From positions 1 through 47,308 of the IMG/VR virus record IMGVR_UViG_3300032116_000352: DNA of 47,308 bases; one strand, 5' to 3'. Below the pieces are notes generated by a model, which searched no databases, was not told the DNA's origin, and saw nothing but the letters and a program-made list of their open reading frames with translations. Each line of letters starts with the position of its first letter. Positions within the stretch are counted from its first letter, which is position 1. A program made the translations under genes and the position numbers. Positions 24,984 to 34,841 of this stretch are shown here, piece by piece. Source of the DNA: a virus.

Positions 24984-24990
24984 ATAAATA
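24984..24990 (-). promoter_or_regulatory. TATTTAT start-proximal motif
   Basis: The minus strand reads CAATATTTATAACAAAA, 16 nt from the ATG at 24967. It lies in the 96-nt gap between 24968 and 25063, one of the larger gaps in the window. Confidence 0.42.
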
Positions 24991-25063
24991 TTGATTATTG
25001 CGTTTTGACACATAAAAAAATATAATCCGTACTATGACTAAATAAAGGTTTTGAATTATTAAT

Positions 25064-26029
25064 TTAGCAGGGGTCACTCAAAGTTGCGAAATAAGAAGCA
25101 TAACCTGACGTGTTACATATCCAAATCTGATTAGTGTTAGCAATAAAGTTTGTCACAACACTTATAGGTGTAGTTAAATTCGAGTCACTGAAAATTTGAA
25201 CAATACAGGATGGGCAGAAAGTAGAGGTGGAATTAATATAGAAATTGAAACTACTAGTTGATGATAATGTATATCTACTCAGACAACTTATAGTTCCTTT
25301 TACACTATTCACTAACAGTGATAGCGCTGGCGTCCGAGTTGGTGTTGGAGTACTTGTTGGTGTTGGGGATGGGCACACGCTAGAGGTAGAAGTTGAAATT
25401 CTATATGCTATAGCAAAAACAAACACGTTAAACCAACTATATGTTCCATTGGTGTATGGGTAATAGTCGGGATTTAGATTATAGGCGATTACAGCTCCAC
25501 TAGAAACTATATGTTCCCACCTCGTTGTTGTTGGATTCCAAACAACGAAAGAATTTGAGAATGTCAAACAATCTGAAAGTAGGATACCGTAATAAGGTTT
25601 ACCATTCAAAATCCCTAAAGGGGATAAACTACAACTGTAATTGCCGTTAGCTATACTTTGATTAATCATATTGAAGCACATAACGGGTGCCACAGTCGTT
25701 GTTGGTGTGGGAGTTGGAGTTGGTGTTGGACTTACAGCACCAGTTGTTGGTGTGATAGTTGGCGTAGGTGTTAGGGTAGGGGTTATCGATGGTGTGGGTA
25801 TTAAAGTATCACAAAGTAAAACTTCAAATTTTTCACAATTACCATTATTAATAATTTTCACCCCGACAGAACCAGCATTACTATAGATACTTGGTAAGGA
25901 TAATGTTATAGATGGAGGTACGTTTATTGGAACAAGGGCCGTAAACACACAATTGTTACCGTAAACATCACATATATATATTTGATAATCAGGACTTAAT
26001 GAAATTGTGTTTATAGTAACCGAATTCAT
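25064..26029 (-). CDS. Pro-Thr-linker adhesin
   Basis: The ATG at 26029 follows the upstream stop by 1 nt; the frame itself runs to 26038. The 321-residue product has an N-terminal module like that of the plus-strand protein at 14944. A Pro-Thr linker follows (DNA about 25690-25800), then an NxKPYY module (LNGKPYYGI, FVVWNPTTTRWEHI) and a second linker (about 25334-25376). Its C-terminal domain (FNFYINSTSTFCP ... QIWICNTSGYASYF) is shared with the end of the 968-residue SprB protein just upstream. It thus looks like a recombinant of pieces found elsewhere in the locus. A tail adhesin role is inferred. Confidence 0.67.
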   Translation of the reverse strand: MNSVTINTISLSPDYQIYICDVYGNNCVFTALVPINVPPSITLSLPSIYSNAGSVGVKIINNGNCEKFEVLLCDTLIPTPSITPTLTPTPTITPTTGAVSPTPTPTPTPTTTVAPVMCFNMINQSIANGNYSCSLSPLGILNGKPYYGILLSDCLTFSNSFVVWNPTTTRWEHIVSSGAVIAYNLNPDYYPYTNGTYSWFNVFVFAIAYRISTSTSSVCPSPTPTSTPTPTRTPALSLLVNSVKGTISCLSRYTLSSTSSFNFYINSTSTFCPSCIVQIFSDSNLTTPISVVTNFIANTNQIWICNTSGYASYFATLSDPC

Positions 26030-26030
26030 T

Positions 26031-28937
26031 TTAAGCAAATATACAAGGACTTCCTACCTGATTAGTATAAGTAGCAACCCCCGATTGGTTTATAGACCAA
26101 ATGTTATTTCCAATTCTCATATAAAGTGGTGCTTGTATTGGTGATATTGTAAGAGGCAAGCTCAACGCAGCATTCAGGTATAATTGGAATGGCTGACTAA
26201 TGTTGTATATGTTAGTACCAGGAGAAGTGTAGAAGTTAATTGTGTTAAGTTGTGTAAACTGTATGAAATTAGAAACACATGCATAACTACCTGTTGCGAA
26301 ACTATATAACGTACTGAAACTATTATTAGTTGGTGTCACGGTTTTAGTTGGTGTTGGTGTAGGACTTTGTCCCGGTGTTGATGTATTGGTAGGTGTTAAA
26401 GTTTGAGTTGGTGTTGGTGTCGGACTAAGACCTGTTGTTGGGGTTATTGTAGGTGTTATTGTCGGTGTTATAGTTGGTGTTTGGGTTGGTGAAGTGGTAA
26501 TTGTTGGTGTTGGTGAAGGAGTACAAGCAATGTTTGATGTCAAACAATCGTTACAATCAACGTATTGAGGTGTTTCGAAGAATTCATTATCTATGATACC
26601 TGTTATAGTTATAGTTGATGGGTCAACTACAACGAATGACATACAACCACCTGTTGTGTATATTGCATCACCTACTTCGAAGTTACCTAATCTCGATGCG
26701 ACTAACCAATAAGAATTGTCGCAACAAGCGGTAAATACTTGGAACGCCGGTTGACAAGATACACATCTAATATCATAATCTATTTTCAAATCTACAGTTA
26801 CTTGAGCATCGCTCAGAACATTCTGAGAAAGATTACAGTTAGTAGTAACTATGATTGTGTTGTTATTTATGTCAATAGTAACATCACCAATACCATAAAC
26901 ACTTTTTATCAGATTGATGATTGTCGAGGCCCATAAGGAGTCAGAAGGAACATCAGATAAAGACGTACTATTGTAAAATTCCGATGTTACTTGCGTCTCA
27001 CCAACATTTACAATCGCAGTCATTTTTGCATTATATAATATACAACTTGAATTTCCGTTAGATAAATCAAAATACCCTTCCGCTATCATCTGTTGGATAC
27101 CTTGTCTTTGGGGAATCCCTTGGTCTGTCAGAACACCACTACAAATATTGAATATTTGGAAATCTCCAACAGTATTTCTACCTAATAGTGTTATTTCTGC
27201 AGATTTAGTGCAACCACTTTTATCCACTATTGTTACTGAATATGTTCCAGCACTTAATGAATTAAGTGTAAGACCTGTTTGTCCATTTACATTACTTGAC
27301 CAATTAGCAGTAAATGGTGGATTACCATCAGTAATATAAACATTTATAGTACCATCATTACTAAATGTCACATCTGTTTTACTCAAGAAGAAATCTAAAC
27401 TATTTGAATTGACTATACTTATACTACTTGTCTGAGAACAACCACTTGAGTCAGTAACTCTAATATTATATACACCGCTTTGTAAATTATTGAATGTATA
27501 TGCGCTCGATACAAGTTGAGGTGAAAGCAAAGTATTGTTGAGTGAATAAACGAACGGACCTGTTCCACCTGGTGATTTTGTCACCGTGATTGAACCGTTA
27601 TTGTTCCCACACAAAGGTTGTGTTGCTGATGCTGTAACTGTGAATTTTGATTCAGCGGCAACTGTTATAAATTGCTGGTAGTTACATAAATTCGTACTGT
27701 CAGATATGATTAAAGTGTAGGTATCTGCACTTAGGTTGTTAAACGAGTAGCTCGGAAGTAAACTTGTTACATTTACTAACTCAAAGGATTGAGACGTTAT
27801 TAGTTTGTAGGAATATGGTGGTGTACCTCCGTTTAATAGAATTGATATTGAACCATTTAAGGATTGACAGGTTGCATTTTTCGAATTTACACTGAGGACG
27901 TTGAATATAGTTGGTGTTAGTAAAGTTACCGTTGTATTAAGTGTGCACAACCCAGCATCCGTTACTGTGAAATTGTATAATCCTGCGGCTAAACTTGTAA
28001 AAGTTACACTTTGATTGAATGAGATTTGAACTTCTCCAGTATTATTGTTGAGATAATAATAAGGGGCACTACCACCTGAAATTGTTATTGTTATTTCACC
28101 ATCATTACCGTAACAAGTTGGTGGAACTACCACGGATGAAATAAGTCCCATTAATGGCACTGCTTGAACTTGGGCAACTTGTGTTGATACACAACCCAAA
28201 GAATCAGTTACAGTCACACTATAAAAACCAGCCGTCAATCCTGTTATGTATGATGTTGTAGATTTATTCTTATCATCCCAAGAATAGGTGAATGGGCCGT
28301 TACCTGTTAAACCCGTGACATAGACCTTACCACTTCCATCACTTATTCTACCCGTACAATTACCGTCGTTTACAATATATAATCCATATTCTAATGTTGA
28401 GGATGACATCACAACACAGTTTTCACTTCGACCTGTACATCCTCCACCATTATTGGCAACAACATAATAGATACCATCCTCTAAATTATTGAAGTAGACA
28501 GGGTTTGTGCCACCTGTAGTACCGGTATAGTAAACATCATTTCTGTATAAATCGAAATATCCTTGTCCGTAAAAAATTGAGGTGGTAGCCGTAATACTAC
28601 CATTGTCTAACCCACAAAAAGTATCTGCGGATTCAATAGAAACACAAGTAGCGGAAGTAATAGTAATATTAACACTTTGTGTCTGTGGTCCAGGTGACCC
28701 ACAAGAATCAGTAATCGTAAAAGAATAAGTCCCAGCAGGTAACCCATTAATTTCATAGTAACCAAGTTTGATACCTTCAAATTGAACTGATGTATTAGGA
28801 TTTCCGTTGGGGTCTAACCACTGAAGTGTATATGGAAATACTCCGGTAATATCTAATGAAAAACCTCCGGATGAATTATTCTGACAATCACCCGTGACTG
28901 ATTGGTTTATAACTAATGGACATCCCGCCGCCATCAT
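26031..28937 (-). CDS. SprB-repeat tail adhesin
   Basis: The 968-residue protein holds seven repeats of about 80 residues in positions 8-575. Each has the pattern GG/NG-x-x-PY/PF-x-Y/W ... L-x-AG-x-Y-x-x-x-V/I-x-D ... GC, for example [12 protein letters not shown] with [15 protein letters not shown]. This is the SprB repeat known from the motile surface adhesin of gliding Flavobacterium. After the repeats come a domain with a CC module ([11 protein letters not shown] ... CNDCLTS), a Pro-Thr linker (DNA about 26337-26520) and a C-terminal domain shared with the protein at 25064. It overlaps the upstream gene by an ATGA. A likely role is binding or mimicking surface structures of a Bacteroidota host. 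Confidence 0.75.
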   Translation of the reverse strand: MMAAGCPLVINQSVTGDCQNNSSGGFSLDITGVFPYTLQWLDPNGNPNTSVQFEGIKLGYYEINGLPAGTYSFTITDSCGSPGPQTQSVNITITSATCVSIESADTFCGLDNGSITATTSIFYGQGYFDLYRNDVYYTGTTGGTNPVYFNNLEDGIYYVVANNGGGCTGRSENCVVMSSSTLEYGLYIVNDGNCTGRISDGSGKVYVTGLTGNGPFTYSWDDKNKSTTSYITGLTAGFYSVTVTDSLGCVSTQVAQVQAVPLMGLISSVVVPPTCYGNDGEITITISGGSAPYYYLNNNTGEVQISFNQSVTFTSLAAGLYNFTVTDAGLCTLNTTVTLLTPTIFNVLSVNSKNATCQSLNGSISILLNGGTPPYSYKLITSQSFELVNVTSLLPSYSFNNLSADTYTLIISDSTNLCNYQQFITVAAESKFTVTASATQPLCGNNNGSITVTKSPGGTGPFVYSLNNTLLSPQLVSSAYTFNNLQSGVYNIRVTDSSGCSQTSSISIVNSNSLDFFLSKTDVTFSNDGTINVYITDGNPPFTANWSSNVNGQTGLTLNSLSAGTYSVTIVDKSGCTKSAEITLLGRNTVGDFQIFNICSGVLTDQGIPQRQGIQQMIAEGYFDLSNGNSSCILYNAKMTAIVNVGETQVTSEFYNSTSLSDVPSDSLWASTIINLIKSVYGIGDVTIDINNNTIIVTTNCNLSQNVLSDAQVTVDLKIDYDIRCVSCQPAFQVFTACCDNSYWLVASRLGNFEVGDAIYTTGGCMSFVVVDPSTITITGIIDNEFFETPQYVDCNDCLTSNIACTPSPTPTITTSPTQTPTITPTITPTITPTTGLSPTPTPTQTLTPTNTSTPGQSPTPTPTKTVTPTNNSFSTLYSFATGSYACVSNFIQFTQLNTINFYTSPGTNIYNISQPFQLYLNAALSLPLTISPIQAPLYMRIGNNIWSINQSGVATYTNQVGSPCIFA

Positions 28938-31927
28938 TTAGTACAAGCAATATCAAAGTTTATTCCGACATTCAATTCGAATTCGTTACCCAAAACAAAA
29001 TTATCACAAGTCAGATTTGTCACACTCAAATTATTATCTAATATTACATAATTTAATCCATAATTCAATAATTCATCGAGTTGAGATTGTAAAGCAGTCA
29101 ACCATTGTGACGCTGTTGGGGTACTGAAAGGTAGATTTAGTCCTACTCCATCAAAGAATTTATAATTAATTATTATATCGCCATTTAATTTTATGTTAAC
29201 GTACCATTCTGTTGAAATTGATGTTTGGTCACAATTTATTATGTTATAACCATTACTGTTCAAGTAATTAGTCAAAACTATATTTAAAACTCCTCCGAAA
29301 TTTTGTATAGCGGGAGTTGTGTCCCAAGGATATATTTTACAATTAAGTGCGGATGTTGGGCAATCATAATAAAATAGTGATGAATCCATTACACACGGTG
29401 AACAAGCGACAGGTATAATTTGACAACCTCTTTGTCTTCTCCAAACAAACTTTTGTTTGTGAAATATAGAATTTTCATATCTGACACCAGTATTCCAAAT
29501 TGTGGTTGCCGGAATCATTTGCTCAACTAATCTAATCCAATAATCTCCCAAACCATTAACATAATCAATCATTTTTTGGTAAGTAAATTGATTATTCGGC
29601 ACACCAACTTGTGATGCTGATTGTAAATACTGCCAATAAATAAATTGTAATGTGGGATACCCACCTGTTTTACCATCAGTTATATAAAGTCTATCTCTCG
29701 TATTAATCATATTTTGCCAAAAGGTTTGAGCAAATTCAAAAAACGTTTTTTGAGGTGGATTAGGGTCTATTTGTGTTCTATCGTATATTATTGGGTTGAG
29801 ATAAGTTGGGCAGTAACAATTTTGCGGTGTTGTTAAACCTGTTGATGGTATTGGATAGTCGTAATTTGCTGACAAATACCAAACATCATAAGTTAAACCT
29901 TGACCAACATTCATAAACAAATCTACATTTTTTACGTTCAATACTTGTTTTTCATAGTCAACGTAGTAGAAAGCATTCAACCCATCTTCATTTCTTCTAA
30001 TACCTGTTTCATTATCAGTCCAACTCTTATTATTATCGTTTGTTCTATATAAAGTATAACCTAAACTTGTATAAGGAAATTTTCTAAACCTATTCAAATA
30101 TTTCTGACCATAAGTGAAAGGTTCTAAATATGTTTGATAGTTCGGATTGAATCCAGAAAAACTACTTCTTGAGCTATCAAAAATTTCTAAACCTCTATGT
30201 ACTGGTGTTTGTTCAAACCAACCTGCTCCTTTTTGAAAAAAGTAATTTTCCGTTGGTGTTAAAATTTTAGGATACCCTTCTTCATCAACAGGATATTGGT
30301 CCAAAGATATATTGGCATCTTCTATTGTAGAAGTTATTGTAAATCCTGTATACTCGACCCCTCGTATTCTAAATATATTAGTAGGGTCTAAACTTGGTGT
30401 TTCTGACACATACGTTCCACCTGATATTCTTGCAATACTTTGGTTGAATTGTGTCATATTTATTCGTTGGTCAACTATGTAAATATTTTCATTGAACTCA
30501 ATTAACGCTTCTGGTGCTCCAATCAATCTTAACAAAGCTTCAATAGATTTTCTTGTCCCTTTCGATTTGAACAAATAGGCTGAATTCATAATCAAATTCC
30601 TGAAATATTGATAATTTAATTCATCAGGAGTTTGTGTTCTAGAATATCCTAAAAATTCAGGTGTGGTACTAGAATCAAATATTGTTGTTAAAAATTGGTC
30701 ATTCGTTATTGGAGAAATACTTGTGTTCCATCCAAGGGTTTGTGCTAAGTTTTTTAATAATTGCGATGGTATATCATTTTGAATTGTATAATTTACAGAA
30801 TTCATATAAGCCAAACCATCAATAAATTTTTTAACCTCGTCAAAACTTCTTCCATAGATTTGGAGAGTTTTTGTCATTTTTTGGTCATCTGTATCGAATT
30901 CTTTGAATGCATCTGTTGTTAAAAATCTTACCAAAGTATTTGTCTTGTATTCATCCAAATTATTGGCAATCTCTGCCAAACTCTCAAGATAATTTGTGTA
31001 GGAAAATGTTCTGATATCCAAATTCCAAATACCATCCAATGGCCAATTGAGTTTAACATTATCTATGAAATAATCTCCAGAGTCGTTTTCTTTAGGGACT
31101 TGGAATGTTGTTGTGTATATGGGATTGGTCAGTCGATTAAGAAGAAAATTTTCTACTTGGTCAAAATTATCTCTGAAAATACTTTCAACAATTGTATCGT
31201 CAGGTCTGATTAATAGAGTTTTAGTTGTAAATTGTTCCCCTGAAAATGGATTACCACTAACGTAAATTTTAAGAACACCTGTTGTCAGTCCTGTGGATGG
31301 TGTCAAAAACACAATTGGATAACTTTCGCCATCCACTTTCATTATATACTTTTTGGCTTGTGTTGTGAGATTTCTAAATTCGGATACTTGTATTTCTCTT
31401 AATTCGAGATTTCTTGTTGCGTTTGTAGTAAAATCTATTTCGAATGGATTTGATATTCTTGACAAATTTAGTTCCAAATACGTTTCACCCCTTGATTGAT
31501 TAAACTGAATGTTAGTCGCTGTAAAACCACTAGTATAATCTAAGGTCAGACTATTGAATTGCAATGCTGCGGGAAAATATCGTATAATTTTGTTAATCGA
31601 AACTTCAAATCTTTTGGCCAATGAGCCATACATAGAGAAATTACTAACATCACTCAAATCGAAGTTAGGAAATACTTGGTAATTCTTCTCTAAAATTGCT
31701 TTTGATTCTTCAATGTTTGTTATATTCAGAGTTTCTAAAGTTATTGGGTCCGAAAAAGCACCTACGATAAAATCTCTATTTGATTTTTCAGTGAAACTTG
31801 TGGAAAAAGTAAAATTACCTTGTGTTAAACCTCCTCCTTGAACTAATTGCAACCCGACCAGGTCATCAGCGAAGGTTCCTTCGCCACTGACAGATTGAGG
31901 AGGACAGGTATATTTAATAATCGCCAT
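28934..31927 (-). CDS. Large tail/baseplate protein with tail-protein-I-like segment
   Basis: The 997-residue product has no Pro-Thr linker and looks like a core tail protein. Around residues 436-486 it reads [20 protein letters not shown] then [19 protein letters not shown]. This resembles the KGT...L...G element of phage tail protein I (P2 gpI type), which links baseplate to fibres. The C-terminal 150 residues (about 850-997) are Cys-containing and adhesin-like. The start overlaps the upstream stop by 1 nt (TAATG). I infer a baseplate component that carries the adhesins encoded downstream. Confidence 0.62.
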   Translation of the reverse strand: MAIIKYTCPPQSVSGEGTFADDLVGLQLVQGGGLTQGNFTFSTSFTEKSNRDFIVGAFSDPITLETLNITNIEESKAILEKNYQVFPNFDLSDVSNFSMYGSLAKRFEVSINKIIRYFPAALQFNSLTLDYTSGFTATNIQFNQSRGETYLELNLSRISNPFEIDFTTNATRNLELREIQVSEFRNLTTQAKKYIMKVDGESYPIVFLTPSTGLTTGVLKIYVSGNPFSGEQFTTKTLLIRPDDTIVESIFRDNFDQVENFLLNRLTNPIYTTTFQVPKENDSGDYFIDNVKLNWPLDGIWNLDIRTFSYTNYLESLAEIANNLDEYKTNTLVRFLTTDAFKEFDTDDQKMTKTLQIYGRSFDEVKKFIDGLAYMNSVNYTIQNDIPSQLLKNLAQTLGWNTSISPITNDQFLTTIFDSSTTPEFLGYSRTQTPDELNYQYFRNLIMNSAYLFKSKGTRKSIEALLRLIGAPEALIEFNENIYIVDQRINMTQFNQSIARISGGTYVSETPSLDPTNIFRIRGVEYTGFTITSTIEDANISLDQYPVDEEGYPKILTPTENYFFQKGAGWFEQTPVHRGLEIFDSSRSSFSGFNPNYQTYLEPFTYGQKYLNRFRKFPYTSLGYTLYRTNDNNKSWTDNETGIRRNEDGLNAFYYVDYEKQVLNVKNVDLFMNVGQGLTYDVWYLSANYDYPIPSTGLTTPQNCYCPTYLNPIIYDRTQIDPNPPQKTFFEFAQTFWQNMINTRDRLYITDGKTGGYPTLQFIYWQYLQSASQVGVPNNQFTYQKMIDYVNGLGDYWIRLVEQMIPATTIWNTGVRYENSIFHKQKFVWRRQRGCQIIPVACSPCVMDSSLFYYDCPTSALNCKIYPWDTTPAIQNFGGVLNIVLTNYLNSNGYNIINCDQTSISTEWYVNIKLNGDIIINYKFFDGVGLNLPFSTPTASQWLTALQSQLDELLNYGLNYVILDNNLSVTNLTCDNFVLGNEFELNVGINFDIACTK

Positions 31928-32829
31928 TACTGAGTAATATTATTGAAGTTTTTACTATAATCTATATCAGTTCCTCTACTTTCTCTTACTTCGAACAATA
32001 ATTTGTTCAAGCTGTCTCTTACTTCGTATAGGTTGTATTGTTTATAAATCAAATTTTGTTCGTTGTAAATTGTGTATATACCATCATCCATAGATTTTGT
32101 TTGGTTACCGAATAACGCAATCGCTAAAGTTGAAGCATCGTGTTCTACCATTTCAATCTCTAAAGAAATCGGATTGAAAAAAGTATTTGTAATTATAACA
32201 TTTTGACCAGGTTGACCTATGTATGGTGTTGCGTTTGGTTTTGTGGCTGGTGCTGTAGACGGTGATAAAGTGCAGAACATATAATTTGTTGGTCCATCTA
32301 CGTATCTCCACCTAACCACCGTTTGACTTGAATTTGTAAGGTTTTGGTTCACCGGTTCACAATAAAAACTTGATGTTATTATTCTGAAAAAATTTGGGAC
32401 TTTTGTTCCATCGGGATTCAAATATTCTATTCTGAAACCAATTAGACCTTGTGCGGTAAATTTGTTTTGATATATAGTTGGAACAGAATTTATGTCGAAC
32501 ACTAACCCTTTAACATTAGGTAATGATGCTAACACTCCACAATCGGAAATCGAGGTTCTAATTTCTGCAGGTCTTAAATATACAGTATAGATACCCAATT
32601 TATTAAAATTTTCAACAGGTAGTTTCAGGTTATATAAACCACCCAAAAGTTCTACTGATGTTCCGTTAGTATTACTATTGTTGAAGTAAGGTGTCAGAAC
32701 TGACGATTCCAAAGTTGTAAGGGTAAAGTTGTTTGTTTCATCTCTACTTGGTGTGTAGTGAAGAAGTATTTCAACATCCTCGGGTGAAACGTCTGCCGGT
32801 CTTATAGTTCCATATGCTCCTGTTGCCAT
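31927..32829 (-). CDS. Tail/baseplate structural protein, unknown
   Basis: This is a 300-residue protein rich in Asn, Thr and beta-strand patterns (LGGLYNLKLPVENFNKLGIY, VYLRPAEIRTSISDC). The C-terminal region is helical and charged (YNLYEVRDSLNKLLFEVRES). It starts after a 24-nt gap that contains part of a TATTTAT motif and overlaps the next gene by 1 nt. No family is recognised; position in the tail operon is the main evidence for a virion role. Confidence 0.6.
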   Translation of the reverse strand: MATGAYGTIRPADVSPEDVEILLHYTPSRDETNNFTLTTLESSVLTPYFNNSNTNGTSVELLGGLYNLKLPVENFNKLGIYTVYLRPAEIRTSISDCGVLASLPNVKGLVFDINSVPTIYQNKFTAQGLIGFRIEYLNPDGTKVPNFFRIITSSFYCEPVNQNLTNSSQTVVRWRYVDGPTNYMFCTLSPSTAPATKPNATPYIGQPGQNVIITNTFFNPISLEIEMVEHDASTLAIALFGNQTKSMDDGIYTIYNEQNLIYKQYNLYEVRDSLNKLLFEVRESRGTDIDYSKNFNNITQ

Positions 32830-32839
32830 TTTTTTTACA

Positions 32840-32846
32840 ATAAATA
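32840..32846 (-). promoter_or_regulatory. TATTTAT start-proximal motif
   Basis: The minus strand reads AACTATTTATTGTAAAAAAA, 10 nt before the ATG at 32829. Confidence 0.4.
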
Positions 32847-32853
32847 GTTAATT

Positions 32854-34017
32854 TTAAAATTTCTGAACATTAAAAAATTTATATCCATAATTTGTTATAC
32901 CACCTGTCGATGTAACTTCCCCTAATCTTTCAATTCTTTCAAAGGGGGATACTCTACCTCTTTCAATGAATACATTTGATTGAATTTGAATTGGGTCAAC
33001 AGCATTCATCAAGGCTTCTTGTTTTGTTATTCCTGACATAGTTAACCATTCAGGTATTAATCCGTTTGATTGAACTATACTCAAGGTAGTCCCGTCATCA
33101 TAATCATAGTAATCGACCCCATCGATAGTATAACTCACATATGGGTCCGTGTTCGAACGACCCCAATATGTCCCTAAAACATCACCTACAACTTTTACCT
33201 GTTGGTTTTCTTTAAATCTTACAACACCATATTGTAGTAAGTCATTTAAACTACTTTGAGTTTGAGAGGATAATATAATTGGAAGTTGTGTAAATTGTGA
33301 ACCTACATAATCGTTTATGTTAGTTGAGCTATCATAATTTGTTATATAATCATAACTTATAGGTGTTCCACTCCAACTCCCGCTATTTGGTATGAAAAAA
33401 TATTGACCATTTGGATTCGAGGGTGACGCTTGTGAATAGGGAGTTGTAATGATATTTTGTGATACTGTAACACCCCAAATACTTACACCCGACAAACTTA
33501 AAGTATATGTGTTAGCACCTGTGGGGTATTGATGTAAAATACCATTTTGATTTGTGATTTCAGTTATAGGGGTTCCATCCCCCCAATCTAAAAAATATTT
33601 AGTTATCTTAAGATATTTCTTTAAATCTTTTTCTGAAGTGTTATAAAAGTAATAATCGTATGGTGATTCGGTTGTAGATGAATAAATAAAGTTATTAATC
33701 ACATCTTGTTGATATATACCACCATCAAATAAGTCATAATATCCGATATCGTTGAAGGTTTGAGTAATTAAAATCGGGATAGTTAAATCAGATAATGTAG
33801 ATACTCCTTCGGAACCACCTGACAATATCTGACTCATTGATAATTGTATGGTAGTAATACCTGTGGTTACTATAATATTTTCGGTGAAAGATGTTAAATC
33901 ACAACAAGTCAAATCAGGCACCAATACAGTTTCAGTGCTTGCAGTATAAACTACATCTTTGAATTTATTTTTGATTACAATTGGTGATATCTCTATATAA
34001 TACTTCTGTAGTTCCAT
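32854..34017 (-). CDS. Tail structural protein with PKD-like domain
   Basis: The 387-residue product has a PKD-like segment at about residues 139-195: KYFLDWGDGTPITEITNQNG then HQYPTGANTYTLSLSG. The WGDG followed by a HxY strand is the core of the PKD fold, an Ig-like domain frequent in surface and tail proteins. N-terminal strands and a C-terminal piece with ERGRVSPFERIERLGEV surround it. It overlaps the upstream gene by 1 nt (TAATG), so the block from 36624 to 32854 is one translation-coupled unit. Function beyond structure is unknown. Confidence 0.65.
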   Translation of the reverse strand: MELQKYYIEISPIVIKNKFKDVVYTASTETVLVPDLTCCDLTSFTENIIVTTGITTIQLSMSQILSGGSEGVSTLSDLTIPILITQTFNDIGYYDLFDGGIYQQDVINNFIYSSTTESPYDYYFYNTSEKDLKKYLKITKYFLDWGDGTPITEITNQNGILHQYPTGANTYTLSLSGVSIWGVTVSQNIITTPYSQASPSNPNGQYFFIPNSGSWSGTPISYDYITNYDSSTNINDYVGSQFTQLPIILSSQTQSSLNDLLQYGVVRFKENQQVKVVGDVLGTYWGRSNTDPYVSYTIDGVDYYDYDDGTTLSIVQSNGLIPEWLTMSGITKQEALMNAVDPIQIQSNVFIERGRVSPFERIERLGEVTSTGGITNYGYKFFNVQKF

Positions 34018-34841
34018 TACGGGTTAACATATTGATACCAATTTATTGGGTCGCTAGAGGACCCTTTTCTGACTTCATTATTTTGTGATGTATAATCAAA
34101 AATTTCATAAGTATAATCCGAATAATTCAACTTAACTTTATAATAGAAGTATTCGGATTGATTGAATTTGAATGACCCAATACTAGAAAATGGTCTATTT
34201 GTTAATCTTATAAATTCGCCTGTCTTAGCATTGAAGAACTTTGCAGACATATAAAAAGTAGTCAGATTCAAGTAATTTGTATTTTTCAACCAATAAATAA
34301 AGAAAGATTCTTTGTTTCCTAAGTAATCCAATGTAAATTTAGGAATTTTGACAGGTTTTAAATCCGGTAAAAATGGTTTTTGGATTTCTATTTTGGTCGA
34401 TAAATTTGTTGGTATTATAAGTGTTAAATAATTTATTTGTGTTCTACTATCATCAGTATCATACAAATCCAATTTAAAAAAAGATTTAGCAAAACTATTA
34501 GAAATAAAATAGGTTTCGTTTATGTCAAACCCTTGTTGTTCATAACTATTAATCCAACTTGTTGGATTTGATAAACTTCCGTTTATAGAATCAAAAAAAT
34601 TGAAAACATAATTAATATCTGTTTTGGTGGTAAAAGGGTATGTTTTGTTTCCAAATCGGACACAATCAAAGTCTGTTGGTTTTCCAATTACTTCCTCTAC
34701 GGTCCTTTGTTGAATTTCATCAATCGAATCGTCTTGTCCTAATTCACTCCATTTCAATTCAATTGGTATATCCAAATATTTATCATTGTTTGTTTGCAAG
34801 TTATTTGGATTCAAAACCATTTTATATTTACTCACATTCAT
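34017..34841 (-). CDS. Tail/baseplate structural protein, unknown
   Basis: The 274-residue protein is rich in aromatic residues and Asn, with many short strands (YFYYKVKLNYSDYTYEIFDY). There are no catalytic motifs and no membrane segment. It overlaps the upstream gene by 14 nt and the downstream gene by 1 nt. Its place directly after the large 598-residue and 1838-residue genes suggests a baseplate or fibre-connector part, as inference from order only. Confidence 0.6.
   Translation of the reverse strand: MNVSKYKMVLNPNNLQTNNDKYLDIPIELKWSELGQDDSIDEIQQRTVEEVIGKPTDFDCVRFGNKTYPFTTKTDINYVFNFFDSINGSLSNPTSWINSYEQQGFDINETYFISNSFAKSFFKLDLYDTDDSRTQINYLTLIIPTNLSTKIEIQKPFLPDLKPVKIPKFTLDYLGNKESFFIYWLKNTNYLNLTTFYMSAKFFNAKTGEFIRLTNRPFSSIGSFKFNQSEYFYYKVKLNYSDYTYEIFDYTSQNNEVRKGSSSDPINWYQYVNP

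Noticed and set aside
15805-25886. VGVGVG-type reading frames opposite the Pro-Thr linkers
   Set aside because: They are antisense shadows of the linker codons with no start context of their own, and each overlaps a convincing gene.
15936-26520. Repetitive GGTGTT/ACACCAAC stretches as a CRISPR array or DNA-level satellite
   Set aside because: They lie in frame inside long genes and encode Pro-Thr linkers with synonymous variation. There are no regular repeat-spacer units.
14944-28937. Diversity-generating retroelement acting on the adhesins
   Set aside because: No reverse transcriptase gene, no template repeat and no adenine-biased variable repeat was seen in the window. It could only exist if the machinery is elsewhere.
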